Shown here: positions 34,061 to 46,245 of the stretch, in pieces | Layout: each line of letters starts with the position of its first letter | Numbering within the stretch: position 1 is the first letter of the stretch | Assembly (NCBI RefSeq): GCF_027244095.1 | Contig: NC_069658.1 | Span: 261,586,687 to 261,650,686, forward strand | Reading direction: 5' to 3' | Length of the DNA stretch: 64,000 nt | DNA from: Hemicordylus capensis | Taxonomy: Eukaryota > Chordata > Lepidosauria > Squamata > Cordylidae | Notes under the pieces: generated by a model | Told to the model about the DNA's origin: nothing | Seen by the model: the letters and a program-made list of their open reading frames with translations, nothing else | Databases searched by the model: none | Translations under genes and position numbers: made by a program

Positions 34061-34870
34061 TTTTCCCCATAGGGAATAATAGGGATTTCAGCAGCCCCAT
34101 AACTCCACTTGGGGGGCAACAGGCTGGCCCAGAGTGAGTGGTGATGTAGTGCACATAGGGTGCCAACCACTCCCAAACCCACAAGCCCATGGGGCACTGT
34201 GTTTTGTTGTTTCTGAGGTGTTCGAGAGTAGATTCTCTGGTAAGAAATTAGGGTGGATTCAATGTTTGTCATTGAAGCTTATTCCCTATGGGGAAAAAGC
34301 TTAAAGTCACACAAAATTCAGAAATTATTTAAAAATCACCCCTTTCACCAATTTATTTGAAATCTAGGTGGTAGCAGGCAACCATTAGGGCACTACCACC
34401 TGACCCACTCTTCTGCCCCCTAAACCCCCTTTCTGCCCCCTTTCTGCCCCAAAGACATGCCATCTTCAAAAATTCTTTTAAAATCACCTCTTTGCCCAAT
34501 TCTTTTGAAATCTGGGTGGTAGCTTCCTTGCACCCATTGGGCACTACCACCCATAACAACCTGCTCTGGGCTAGACCTGGTGCACCCCCAGGGAGTTATA
34601 ACTAAGGCTGCAGAAATCCCCATTATTCCCTATGGGAAAAAGCTTAAAGACTCGCCAACTTCAATAGTAACTTCAACCCATTGGGCACTACCACCCAACC
34701 CACTTTGGCCACAAAATGGAGGTCTAAACCTCCAAATTTTTCAGGTCAGAATCTAGGGTGATTTGTTTTGTATCCGAATCTGGGCAAATGTGGACAAGGG
34801 TGAATTGTTTTGTCTACAAATCACCTGAATCTGCCAAATTTGGGTACAAATCATTTTGTACCCAAATTAT
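34060..34870. repeat. Unclassified repeat with an internal repeated phrase
   Basis: TATTCCCTATGGGGAAAAAG (or a close form) occurs at about 34270 and 34625, with an inverted-like form at 34060. CACTACCACC occurs at about 34392, 34545 and 34688, and AAATCACC recurs throughout. It adjoins the LINE fragment and the BovB piece. Confidence 0.55.
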
Positions 34871-34884
34871 TTCACAAATTCCTA

Positions 34885-35495
34885 GATAGCTTCTGCCTTT
34901 TAGGATCAACCATCAACTGTAAAGGATCCTGCAGTCAAGAAATACTCCACAAACTAGCTCTTGATAGGGTTGCAATGAAGGCCTTGGAAAGGATATTTAG
35001 ATGCCATGATGTGTCTATACCTACAAAGATTAGAATCATTCAGACAATGGTTTTCCCTGTGACACTCTATGGATGTGAAAGCTGGATCTGAAGAAGCAAG
35101 ACAGAAAAAGTATTGACGCTTTTGAACTTTGGTGCTGGAGAAGACTTTTGAGGATACAATGGACAGCCAGAAAAACAAACAAATCAATCATAGAACAAAT
35201 CAATCCAGAATGTTCACTCCAGGCACAAATGACCAGGCTCAAACTATCATACTTGGGGCACCTTATGTGAAAACGCAGCTCCCTTGAGAAGTTCATAATG
35301 CTGGGGAAAGTTGAAGGAAAGAGAAGAAGAGGACGACCAGAAGCAAGGTGGATGGACTCGATTACAACAGCAATGAATGCGCCACTGAGAGACCTTAAAG
35401 AAGGCCAAGTTGAAGACAGATCATCCTGGAGAGAATCTATCTATGTGGTTGCTAAGAGTCAACATCAACTTGACGGCACTTAATCAATCATTCAA
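34885..35495 (+). mobile_element. BovB (RTE) LINE 3' fragment
   Basis: Translation gives TKIRIIQTMVFPVTLYGCES, then pieces reading FEL-WCWRRLLR, SLEK and RRGRPEARW-DSIT in shifted frames, the well-known C-terminal region of BovB ORF2. It ends in AACTTGACGGCACTTAATCA, the BovB 3' end that one SINE family in this window has captured. Several frameshifts make it dead. Confidence 0.88.
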
Positions 35496-35951
35496 AAGGG
35501 GTGTGGAGGCCCTGGACTTTGGCCCCAAAGTCCAGGGATAAGAGCACTTCTGCATATTGTTGCTTTACTATGCTTTCACTGTAAGCTGTCCCAAGCAGCT
35601 GCGTTCTGGAGAGATGGGAGAGAAATATTGGCTGACATGATGAGGACAATTACTCAAAGCAGGCCCATCAAAATTAAACAGACAAACTAGGCATTACCTA
35701 ACTTGCCCTTTTAATTTCAGTGGGACTGTTTTGAATAATTTGCCTCATACCAGCCTCTTAAAACAAGTAAGTAAATAAATATATTGGAGAACATGGCAAT
35801 GGTTAAAAAATCATTGAGTGCTTTCAGCTCTGTAGTAGATATAGGGCTGGGATAGGGCTTCAGTTCACTGTGACATAGGACAGATCCCTGGGACCTGAAG
35901 ATAGGAGGGCTTGCCTGGAGCTCATGGAAATGCCCTGGCTTATTCTCCAAA

Positions 35952-36244
35952 GCAAGAGGACGAGAGCTGGTCTCGTGGTAGAAAACATGAATTGCCCTCT
36001 TTGTTAAGCAGGGTCCACCCTGGTTTGCATTTGAATGGGAGGCTGTATGTGAGCACTGTAAGATATTCCCCTTAGGGGAATGGGGTCAGTCTGGGAAGGG
36101 AAAGTTCCAAGTTCCCTCCCTGGTAGGGCTGAGAGAGGTTCTTGCCTGCAACCTTGGAGAAGCCGCTGCCAGTCTGTGTAGACTATACTGAACTAGATGG
36201 AGCGATGGTTTGACTCAGTATATGTCAGCTTCTTATGTTCCTAA
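35952..36244 (+). mobile_element. 5S-rRNA-derived SINE with CR1-like tail
   Basis: Plus copy starting GAGAGCTGGTCTCGTGGTAG and ending AGCTTCTTATGTTCCTAA, with a short internal loss near 36125. Confidence 0.82.
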
Positions 36245-36951
36245 GCATTAATGCTAGCCCTGAGAACACTTAAATGGTTCCAAGGAAACGTGATTGTAGC
36301 TGTTACTATTCCAGTATATAACACACCACAGGTGTTAAATTAGCACAGCTAGAAAGATAGTGTTATCACTGGTTGCTGCTGTTGCACATTGGTTACTGTT
36401 CTTATCTTGTGTGCATTTGGGCTCTGCAGAGCAACTGCTTCTTCTTATGTTTGGTGGCCCTTTGACCCTATTGTTTACAGTCTTCTCCCTCTATATCCAT
36501 GTGTGTATATATTTGCCAGCTGAGATGGTAAGCTCCAGTCAACAAAAGTGGATGCCAGATAGACTAAATCTGTTATTCTTTCTGGTGTCCAGCCCACTTC
36601 ACTATGGACACAACAGCCCCAGTTGAACTCTAGACTCTTGGAGCCATACCCTTTTGTACTTTTTATACATATATTTTATATGTTCATTCTTTGTATAGGC
36701 GTGATTTTTCACTTTGGAGAGTACATGTTATTGTTTTCAATTTCAGTTTACATGGATTCTGTTCAGACCACAGTAGATGATATCTACTTTTTATGAAACA
36801 GGAACATAGTTCTGTGATTTTAGACTATTTTAATACTTAATATAAATCTACTATTATGGATAAAAGCATTATATTTGTATACACATTTTTGTATTTAGGA
36901 GTGCTCTTTGTGTAGTAACACATTTTTCTTGAGATCCTATAAGGTTTTGTA

Positions 36952-37144
36952 TTTTCATGGCCCAGCAGGAGGACACAAGGAGCTGATTTTCTTCATATCT
37001 TGTGGGCTCTAGAATTAAAGCCCTATTCACATTATCGTCAATGCATGTACAATCTGTGTGCAGTATACACATGTACAGATCTGTATGCATGTACATTACG
37101 AAACCAGTTTGGACAATATTTTTCTTTCCCTGAACCTGTCCATA
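36952..37144 (+). repeat. Segment shared, inverted, with 43.4-43.6 kb; contains a GTACA-type core
   Basis: From AGGTTTTGTATTTTCATGGC to TTTGGACAATATTTTTC it matches the reverse complement of 43398-43600 with only about five differences in 200 bases. GCCCTATTCACATTATCG and TGTACAGATCTGTATGCATG show the GTACA-type core. Confidence 0.85.
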
Positions 37145-37446
37145 CTTGGTCTTTTGGTAGCAAGCATGACTTGTCCCCTTAAGCTAAGCAGGCTCCGCCC
37201 TGGTTGCATACGAAAAGGAGACTAGAAGTGTGAGCACTGTAAGATATTCCCCTCAGGGGATGGAGCCGCTCTGGGAAGAGCATCTAGGCTCCAAGTTTCC
37301 TCCCTGGCAACATCTCCAAGACAGGGCTGAGAGAGATTCCTGTCTGCACCCTTGGAGAAGCCGCTGCCAGTCTGTGTAGACAATACTGAGCGAGATGGAC
37401 CAATGGTCTGACTCAGTATATGGCAGCTTCCTCCTGTGTTCCTATG
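37145..37446 (+). mobile_element. 5S-rRNA-derived SINE, right part of an inverted duplication
   Basis: Plus copy from CTTGGTCTTTTGGTAGCAAG to TTCCTATGTTCT. It is joined to a unique segment (36952-37144) that recurs beside another 5S SINE at 43.1-43.6 kb in the opposite orientation. Confidence 0.82.
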
Positions 37447-38043
37447 TTCTACACAATTACATCAGGGATATGCTGAGAATGCAGGTGTCCTTATGCCTTC
37501 CCAGCATGTCCTGACACTGTCCTCCTGGTATGTTCCTTTACCACGTGGGGAGCGGTTCTGTCCATGTTCTCAGCACGTCCCCCTTTTATTGCATGAGCTG
37601 GAAAAGCGTAATCCGAATTGGCCCATACTGGATTTTCTATGGATTATTTTTGTATATTTTCTATGGATACACTGGATATGAAGCAGTAAGATGATCCTGT
37701 ATTTAGATATGCAGAATATAAGATTTCCAAGAAATATCAGACATTAGTTGGAAGTTTAAAAAATAATAATAATTTCACCCGTCTTACTGGTCAAAGAGGC
37801 ACCTTTTAAAGTGATAATTCTTCTGAGCAGATGGAGAGCAACCATCCCTATTCTTCACCGCATAACATCTTTTCCAGTGGTTGTTACTGGTATTTCCCTT
37901 GTGTTTCTTTTTAGACTGTGAGCCCCTTTTGCTATGTAAACCACTCTGATAATATTTTTTGTTGAAAAGCACTACAGTATATAAATATTTAAATGATTTT
38001 TAATATGATGGATTGCAATATTTATTATTGTGATTAATATTTA

Positions 38044-38272
38044 GCCAGCGTGGTGTAGTGGTTAGAGTGCTGGACTAGGACCGGAGAGACCCAAGTTCAA
38101 ATCCCCATTCAGCCATGATACTTGCTGGGTGACTCTGGGCCAGTCACTTCTCTCTCAGCCTAACCTACTTCACAGGGTTGTTGTGAGGAGAAACAGAAGT
38201 ATGTAGTACCCTGCTCTGGGCTCCTTGGAGGAAGGGCAGGATATAAAATGTAAAAATAAATAAAATAAAATA
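38044..38272 (+). mobile_element. tRNA-derived SINE with L2-like tail, full length
   Basis: Same family as the 1.6-kb copy, with both pol III boxes and an AATAAATAAAATAAAATAA tail. Confidence 0.85.
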
Positions 38273-38656
38273 ATATTTGCATTTATCCTTATTATTATTT
38301 TATTCAGTTACAGGAGAGAGAGGAGGGAGAGGAGGGTGGGGGGGGGGAGAGAGTCATCCTTCTCCAACCATGGTTTTACCAACCAGGGTTTTAAGTATCC
38401 ACAAATGGGAAATTGTGACCAGTCTTGCCAACCATGACCCGACTATCCATGGTTGTTGAGGCATTATAGTGATTTTGGGAGCATTTTAGTGATTTTGAAG
38501 GGGTTCAGAGGTTCAATCTGCTAATTCATTTTGCTGACCCTTGCTGATTTCTGGTGACTCTTGGTGATTTAAAGTGCATTGGAATTATGGGGCAGGGAGG
38601 GTGGGAATTTCCAGAGGTTCAATCTGTTCATTCCTTTTGTTGACTCTTGGTGATAT

Positions 38657-39105
38657 TAAGTTATTTATTTATTTATTTTATTTATAGACCGCCATTCCAA
38701 AATGGCTCGGGCAGTTTACAAAAGAATAAAAACAATTAAAACCAGTTAACAATTAAAATCAAAACTATAAAACCAGAATAAAATCAATTAAACATCCAAA
38801 CAGCTAAAACCCCTGGAAAATCAGGGCAAACATTTAAAACAATTTAAAATAGTTTACAGCAGTTTAAAAACCCTGGAAGGCCAGGCCAAACAGATGGGTT
38901 TTAAGGGCTCTCCTTAAAGACAGTAATGAACTCAAATTACGGATTTCTGCCGGGAGTGCATTTCATAGCCCAGGAGCAGCGACAGAGAAGGCCCACCTCT
39001 GAGTCGTCACCAGACGAACTGGTGGTAACTGGAGATGGACCTCCTCAGATGACCTTAATGTGTGGTGGGGATCATGCAGAAGAAGGTGCTCTCTAAGATT
39101 TTTTT
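38657..39105 (-). mobile_element. CR1/L2 LINE 3' end, 5'-truncated
   Basis: On the minus strand it encodes a piece like WAFSVAAPGL-NALPAEIRNL then RRALKTHLFGLAF, followed by a 3' UTR and an (ATTT)n-type tail. It is a diverged relative of the 4613-5000 copy. Confidence 0.75.
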
Positions 39106-40311
39106 GTGATTTCTAGCTATTTTTGAGCACTTTTCCCTTTATTTTGAGGAATTTTTGCAATCATATTTCCCCTAACTCTGTTTCCCATTCATCCCTATGT
39201 CTTGCCAACCACGGACTTGCCAACCATGGGGTTTTGTGGGAGAGTAATCCTAGTAGTTGGCGAGGGATGACCCCACACATACAACCCCCCCCCGCAACAC
39301 TTCACAGCCTCATTTCTTATACAGTATATTCAACACAGGCTGTCTCTCTTCATTGTTTGTTTGCCTGGCATTATGGCACCACCTAGTGTTGTTCTAATAT
39401 TATTAACTCCTCTGGATTTCCTCAAGTACAGCATATGGCTGAAGACAAGTCTTAAAAACTATTGAGTTAAATGTGATATGATAGGGGCGTAACTAAATAT
39501 TTTGCACATTCATTCATTGCACATTCATCTCCTTTGTCCCACTGTTGTCTCTAGTGAAACAGATGTTGCAGTTTTTTGAACACAAAAAAACTTGTAAAAC
39601 TTGTGCACAGATACAATGGTGGGAGGAGTGTGCACTGCTCAGGCAATGAGGCTGCTGTTGTACCACCTCCATCAATTTGCAGGAGGGGATAGATTATCAG
39701 TCTTTAGTCTTTGTTACCAAGAGCATATTTATATTGGTGGCATTTGATGTAATGCCTTGCCCTTCCTGGTGCAATAAGCCTGTGTTGTTTGAACTGCACA
39801 GTATTTCTTGTGTCAGACCACAGATTAGATTATGCATATGAGCCCAGGAGAAAGCTACAGACTTGCATGCTTCCCTCCCCTTCACCCCCCGCATCTCTCT
39901 TCTCCTCCACACACCAGAAGAGGGTGTTGTAGGGAATTCTCTCTGGTAGGAGAAACCCTTATTCATTATAGGAGAGTGCACAGAGGCACAACACAGTGGA
40001 ATTTGGTTAGGCATGAGTGTATGCTGAGAGTAAAGTAAATTGGAGCCAGTTCAAAGTTTCAAATCAATATAAGGAGTATTTATTAGAGAACTCCATTCTA
40101 GATAGGAAGGTGAAGAGATAGGATCTCTTATCTTTCTATCTAGCTAGATGCAGATGGATTCTGCATCTCTCCACACATGGTGCAGGGAGAGAGGAGCTTG
40201 CATGTTGCAAGGGAGAAGGAAGGGAAGAGGAAGTGGCAGGAAGGAAGGAAGTCCCTGAGATTAGCAATCTACATATCAAAGGGATAGTGTCAGAGTAGTA
40301 GAGAAGGAATG
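39106..40311. other. No gene recognised
   Basis: Ordinary AT-rich sequence up to the abrupt 5' end of the LINE at 40312. Confidence 0.45.
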
Positions 40312-42655
40312 GCTTGTCATGTACAGATCATCATCTGGTGGGGTTTAGTTTGACTGCTCTGTCTGCCCTCTGCAGGGGTGGTGGGCCGATTAGGATGGTC
40401 CGCCCCCGGAGGCTTATGGATCCGCTTGGATTCAAGACGGCCCTTGGGGAGTTTCCAGTGTCCAGAGCTGGTGACCCTGTTGAGGCCCTGGTTGATCTCT
40501 GGATTGGAGAGACGGCCCGGGCTGTTGACACAGTTGCTCCTAAATGTCCTCTCCGGCTTGGTGGAGCCCGATCTGCTCCTTGGTTTTCCTCAGAACTTAG
40601 GGCGATGAAACAACTCGGACGATGTCTGGAATGACGCTGGAGGAAGAGTCATCACGAATCCGACCGAACACGGGCTAGAGCCCATTTTAGGGATTACTCC
40701 GTGGCGGTGGGGGTGGTGAAGAAATGTTTTTTCTCCGCCTCCATTGCATCTGCTCAGTGCAGACAATCAGAGCTGTTTCATGTGGTAAAAACATTGCTCT
40801 ACACATCCCCCCAGGTAATGGGGGAGGAATCATCTACAGCTCATTGTGATCAGTTTGCTTGTCACTTTGCAGATAAAGTCACTCACATCCGTGCTGACCT
40901 GGACTCCAGATTGTTGGCAGTTCTGACAGACATGCCTCTGGTACCATCTGGTCTCATTGTGTTGGATTCTTTTCAGTTAGTGCGGCCTGAGGATGTGGAC
41001 AAGATCCTGGGCAGTGTGCAGGCAATATCATGTGCTCTTGACCCTTGCCCTTCATGGCTAATAAAAGCTGTCAGGGAGGGTACAGGTAGATGGTTGGAGG
41101 TGACTATTAATGCTTCATTAAGGGAGGGCAGGATGCCACTGTGCCTCAAGGAGGTGGTGGTAAGACCATTATTAAAAAAGCTCTCCCTTGATCCCTCCAA
41201 CCTGGACAATTATAGACTGGTCTCTAACCTGCCCTTTTTGGGCAAGGTGATAGAGCGTGTGGTGGCATCCCAGGTGCAGAGGGTCTTGGATGATACAGAT
41301 TATCTGGACCCTTTTCAGTCTGGCTTCCGCCCTGGGTATGGAACTGAGACTGCCTTGGTCGGTCTAGTGGATGACCTACGACGGGAACTAGACAGGGGGA
41401 GTGCGTCCCTGTTGGTTCTACTGGACCTCCTGGCGGCGTTCGATACCACCGACCATGGTATCCTTCTGAGCCGTGTCTCGAGTATGGGAGTCGGAGGTAC
41501 TGCGTTGCAGTGGTTCCGGTCCTTTCTTGAGGGGAGGGTCCAGAAGGTGGTGCTGGGGGACTACTGCTCGGCTCCATGGACTGAGTTGTCAGCAATATGC
41601 GGATGACACTCAGCTGTATCTCTCCTTGTCATCTGATGCTAGGGAGGTGGTGGATGTCCTGAATCGGGGGCTGGAGGCTGTGATGGGTTGGATGTGGGCT
41701 AATAAACTAAAATTGAATCTGGACAAGACAGAGGTACTGTTGGTCAGTAGGAGAGCCAACTGGGATGAGGAGATTTTACCGGTTCTGGATGGGGTTGCAC
41801 TCCCCTTGAAGGAGCAAGTATGCAGCTTGGGGGTACTACTGGACCCGGCTCTGCTTTTGGAAGCTCAGGTGGAGGCGGTGGCCAGGGGTGCCTTTGCACA
41901 GCTTCGGCTAGTGCGCCAGCTGCGTCCCTTTCTCGAGATGGCAGATCTGGCCATGATTACCCATGCCTTTGTCACGTCACGGCTGGATTACTGTAACGCG
42001 CTCTACGTGGGGCTGCCCTTGAAGAATATCCAGAAACTGCAGCTAGTGCAAAAAGCAGCAGCTAGGGTTTTATCCAGAGGTGCCTGGTGGGAGCACATCG
42101 CACCCATTCTGAAAGAATTGCACTGGCTGCCATTTTGTTTCCGGGTCCAATTCAAGGTTCTGGTTTTGACCTTTAAAGCCCTTTATGGTTTGGGCCCGGG
42201 ATACCTGAGGGACTGCCTGCTCCCAAGGGTTGCTGCCCGCTCGATGAGGTCATCTGAGGGGGCTCTGCTCCGGGTGCTGACAATGAGGGAGGCTTGGCTG
42301 TTGTGCACTCGGGACACGGCCTTCTCTGTTGCTGCCCCCAGACTTTGGAATGCTCTCCCAGTGGCCATTCACTCCTCGGACTCCATCACAGTTTTTAGAA
42401 AGCTTGTTAAATCTTGGCTTTTTATCCAGGCTTTTACATGATTGTTTTTATTGCTGCTTCTATGTGTTTTTACCTGTGTATAGTTTTTATGTTTGTATTT
42501 TATAGATTTTAAATTTGGTTTGTTTTTATATTTTTAGCTTAAATATTCTTATTGTCATTTTATTGTATGTTTTTTAATTTTTGTAAACCGCCTTGAGATT
42601 GTTTTTAATGAAAGGTGGTATATAAATTCAACAAACAAACAAACAAATAATGTCT
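40312..42655 (+). mobile_element. CR1/L2-group LINE, 5'-truncated copy
   Basis: It begins abruptly inside the endonuclease region (GATCATCATCTGGTGGGG, matching 58366 onward of the other copy) and runs through the RT to the 3' tail (ACAAACAAACAAACAAA). The RT has FQSGFRPGYGTETAL and QQYADDTQLYLSL. A 95-bp segment just before QQYADD is missing relative to the other copy; its ends share TGG, which suggests a microhomology deletion that breaks the frame. A stop also interrupts the frame near 40634. Confidence 0.92.
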
Positions 42656-43028
42656 TGACCCTCTAGCCCTCTGACTCGTTAGTCTGACCTCCTATGTCAT
42701 TGAGACAAGAGACAGCGTATAGTCCTTCACTTCCAACAGTTGACACCTTGGATTTTAAGCTAACCACAGCTCTGTATGTTATCCAGTCGTGGAGAACTGT
42801 GGTTTGTTCACAAAAAGAAACCTGCACAGAGTCCCATGTGGAGCTCCTTCAAGCCACAACCACTTTCAGACACCTGCTACAGTCTTGCTCTATCAGCTGA
42901 GCGACTGAAGGGCACGTTGGATTTGTTGTTATCTGGTCCAAGCAGCATGATGGCACAACAGTGACCTAGACCTCTGGACTGTCATGACTGGGTATGGCCA
43001 TGAGTTCTCAAGTTTCTGTTTCTGTGTA

Positions 43029-43091
43029 CTTATTTATTGACATTTATATTCCGCTCTTCCTTCAAGAAGCCCAGAGCAGTGTGCATGGTTA
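43029..43091 (-). mobile_element. tRNA-derived SINE, tail fragment
   Basis: TATATTCCGCTCTTCCTTC with CCAGAGCAGTGTGCATG is the tail of the L2-tailed SINE family in minus orientation. Confidence 0.6.
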
Positions 43092-43102
43092 TGTTTATCT
43101 TC

Positions 43103-43398
43103 ATAGGAACATAGGAAGCTGCCATATACTGAGTCAGGCCACTGGTCTATCTAGCTCAGTATTGTCTTCACAGACTGGCAGCGGCTTCTCCAAGGGTGCA
43201 GGCAGGAATCTCTCTCAGCCCTAGCTTGGAGAAGCTGCCAGGGAGGGAGCTTGGAACCTTCTCCTCTTCCCAGAGTAGCTCCATCCCCTGAGGGGAATAT
43301 CTTGCAGTGCTCACACATCAAGTCTCCCATTCATATGCAACCAGGGCAGACCCTGCTTAGCTATGGGGACAAGTCATGCTTGCTACCAAAAGACCAAG
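43103..43398 (-). mobile_element. 5S-rRNA-derived SINE, part of an inverted duplication
   Basis: Minus copy; its 5' end reads CTTGGTCTTTTGGTAGCAAG, the same unusual head variant as the copy at 37.1 kb. Confidence 0.82.
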
Positions 43399-43601
43399 TG
43401 TGGATGGGTTCAGGGGAAGAAAAATATTGTCCAAACTGGTTTCGTAATGTACATGCATACAGATCTGTACATGTGTATACTGCACACAGATTGTACGTGC
43501 ATTGACGATAATGTGAATAGGGCTTTAATTCTAGAGCCCACAAGATATGAAGAAAATCAGCTCCTTGTGTCCTCCTGCTGGGCCATGAAAATACAAAACC
43601 T
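43398..43601 (-). repeat. Inverted partner of the 36,952-37,144 segment
   Basis: It lies between a complete 5S SINE on the left and a 5S SINE head fragment on the right. The shared portion continues into the adjoining SINE. Confidence 0.85.
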
Positions 43602-43692
43602 CCCAGTCTCCCTTTCATATGCAACCAGGGCGGACCCTGCTTAGTTAAGGGGACAAGTCATGCTTGCTACCACAAGACCAGCTCTCCTCTCC
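43602..43692 (-). mobile_element. 5S-rRNA-derived SINE, head fragment
   Basis: Minus-strand head AGAGCTGGTCTTGTGGTAGC to ATGAAAGGGAGACTGGG, cut where the duplicated segment begins. Confidence 0.75.
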
Positions 43693-44658
43693 TCTCCAAA
43701 ATATCTCTGGAGCAAAACTAGCCCACAGCACTGCCATGTCCTGCCTGCCTACAGAAATTGGAAGCTGGTGGGTGGGTCTGCCTTACAATCTTTCTGGACT
43801 ATTTGTGAGCTGCTAATATTTAAACACAAAGGTTTGACACAGAAAGCTGCCCTAAGCTGCTGTTCACATTAACTGGAAGCAGCTCTCCAGGCTTTCAAAA
43901 AGGACTCTCAGAGCTATGGCCTGCCCAAGTCTTAAAATTAAGACGTGAATCTATTTTTTAAAAAACTCAATGGTTGTGCACTCCACTGTTGTGCAAACTC
44001 ACCATCCAGCAGTAGCTGAATTTCAGTGTGAAAACATGTCTTCTTGTTTCTCATATCCCACAGCAGATCTACATAATGTAAAGGGTATCTTCTTCTGGAG
44101 AAATCTGCTGGCCTAGCAAGGGCTCCATACCCCAAGTCCCTGGTTCTTCTTCTTATTGCTATATTGCTCTGGTAGCCATAATTACAGGGACCTATGTTTC
44201 AGTGTTAGGCCACCAGCTGTGGCAAGGAAATTCACAACAGCAGGACAACAGAGCAACGAGAAGAAAACCTCAAGAAAACCCTGCTGGTTACACAAAAGAG
44301 GGATAAGAGTGGAAACATCTTACTTAGGATTATGGCTGTGTTTGGATTTTATTTTTAATAGTTTCTCATACATTTTAATAGCTGTAGCTGGCATAGCTGA
44401 GATGGAGCAGGAGATGAACGCATGGATTAAGGCCCACCCAGGTATCTGGGTCACAATGGTTGCTCAGCAGTGGTGTGTGCGGTAAGGGCTGCCCTAGGCT
44501 TTTGAGCACCTGAGGAGAAGTGGCAGTTGCAGGGAGAGGTGGAAGGAAGGAAGGTGGAGTAGTACTTGCTGCCCTACTGCACCCACCGCCTGAGGTAATG
44601 GTCTCACCTTGCGTGTTGGAAGAGCTGGCCCTGGGTGACTGATAAATGGATGCCTCAC

Positions 44659-44798
44659 CTTTGGGCAAGGAATTAGAGAAGATGATGGCCATTTGGTTCT
44701 TTCCTCTTCTGTGAAGCTTCTCCAAGATCCAAGACAAGGCAGAGGAAGAAACGATAGCAGAGCAGACACCAAGTGCAATGCAGACATAGCTGCTAAGA
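44659..44798 (-). CDS. Candidate exon encoding a membrane-spanning segment, possibly the esterase C terminus
   Basis: After an acceptor (ATTTTACAG) one frame reads a hydrophobic run VCIALGVCSAIVSSSALSWIL, followed by the basic stretch EKLHRRGK and SNSLPK, ending at a possible donor AAAGGTGAGG. A transmembrane anchor followed by a short cytoplasmic tail would fit. However, this frame needs two bases from the preceding exon, whereas the last certain cholinesterase exon supplies only one. The frame matching that phase is also open and hydrophobic. It could belong to another gene, or to none. Confidence 0.22.
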
Positions 44799-45448
44799 CT
44801 GTAAAATTATATAATTCATTGCTACTCCTCCCTCCAATGAGGTAGTATATATGGTTATAGGACAAGGAGATCAGCTGAAAAGTAGATTACAGTAACAAAG
44901 GGGCAATTACAGGAAGCTGAGAACTTCTTTCAGTCAAATATGAAAAGTGGTTTTCAGGCAGATCTTTATCAGTCTTTTGCAGGTCCTGTCTGGGAAATGA
45001 CTCTTCACAATTCTGTGCTGAGGATTCACCTGCTGCTTCTCTTTCTGTGATGGAGCAGGAGTAAGACTGTAACATTATATATTTCATTGCTACCCTTCCC
45101 TTCAAGGAGGTAGTGTACATGGTTATAAGTAAGTATACAAAAAGATAGGTAGATTACAGTAACACAGGGGCAATTTCAGGAAGCTGAGAACATCTTTCAG
45201 TCCAGCACTATTTATTTATTTATTTTACATATTTTATACTGCCCAAAACTTATGTCTCTGGACGGTTTACATAGGTTTTCCACTATCCATGGATTCCATA
45301 CTCTTGGTTTTAAGCTGGAAGGGTTAAGGGCCAATGAAGAAATAATTGTGGTTTTCAGGCAGCTCTTTATTGGTCTGCCGAAGATACTGTCTGGGAAATG
45401 ACTCTTTACAATTCTGTGCTGAGGATTCTCCTCCTGCTTCTCCTTCCA
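44795..45448. repeat. Local tandem duplication downstream of the esterase gene
   Basis: A unit of about 265 bp is present twice in direct orientation, from about 44795 and from about 45063. Both start with AAGACTGTAA and share the stretches around GGGGCAATT, GTGGTTTTCAGGCAG and GACTCTT. The right unit is lengthened by a LINE 3' tail at 45205-45335. On the minus strand one frame keeps a similar peptide in both (GESSAQNC, SFPRQ, LPENH) with mostly conservative changes, hinting at coding content. Confidence 0.7.
45205..45335 (-). mobile_element. LINE 3' tail
   Basis: Minus-strand tail with the ACCGTCCAGAGACATAAG phrase and an (AAAT)n end. It interrupts the right unit of the local tandem duplication, so it is younger than that duplication. 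Confidence 0.5.
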
Positions 45449-46203
45449 GCTTCCCAAAAGATGTTTGGGAATGTCTCTACTGGTGTCTGAAGAACACAAA
45501 GCATTTGGTGTTAGCGTAGCTCATACACAAGTGGGACACAGCCTAGTTTTGCTGAAACTGAGCATTATCGAAACCTTTCCCAGAATCCACCCACTTGTAG
45601 TGCCCTCATCTTCTGAGCAGAGGTGGGCAGCAGTAAGAGGTCTTTTCCACACATGGTGCTTTGCCCTGGACTTCCCTCCTCTGCCCATTTGCCAGATCCC
45701 CTCCTTGATGATTTTAAGTAATAAACTGAACACACTGCTTTCCATTTAGGTTTCAGTGCTGCCGCTCAAACTAATCTGTTAACCATTTAATCTGTTCGAA
45801 TTTTTGCGGCGTTTGATACTTAAGTTTTTATATGGAATAGTATGCAACTTTAGAAGTGTTGCAGACCAGTATTCTAATTAGCAGCTAAACTTAGACAAGA
45901 CTTTGGATAATAATATGGCAGATTGCAAGGACAATAAGCCGAATATCTACCTTCTAGGAATCCCCCTTCCCTTCTTTGTGTGGTATGGAACCGTTGTGGT
46001 TAGTTATTGCTTTTATTATTACTTTCCTCAAGTTAAATTATGATTGTATGCAGTGTATCCATTTTAAAATGAATAAACGAACATATAAATTATTAAGTAT
46101 AATTCATATTATATATGTTTTATGTGAAGTCATGAAGGCTTATTTCTTACAAGAAATATTCAGGAACATAAAGGTGAATGTTTTCCACTTGTATTGCTTT
46201 CCT

Positions 46204-46245
<42 letters not shown>

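Noticed and set aside
40701-42441. Reverse-transcriptase frames as possible host genes
   Set aside because: They are LINE ORF2 pieces with family motifs, shifted frames and LINE 3' tails.
46207-46244. Regulatory or telomere-like repeat
   Set aside because: A plain CA microsatellite.
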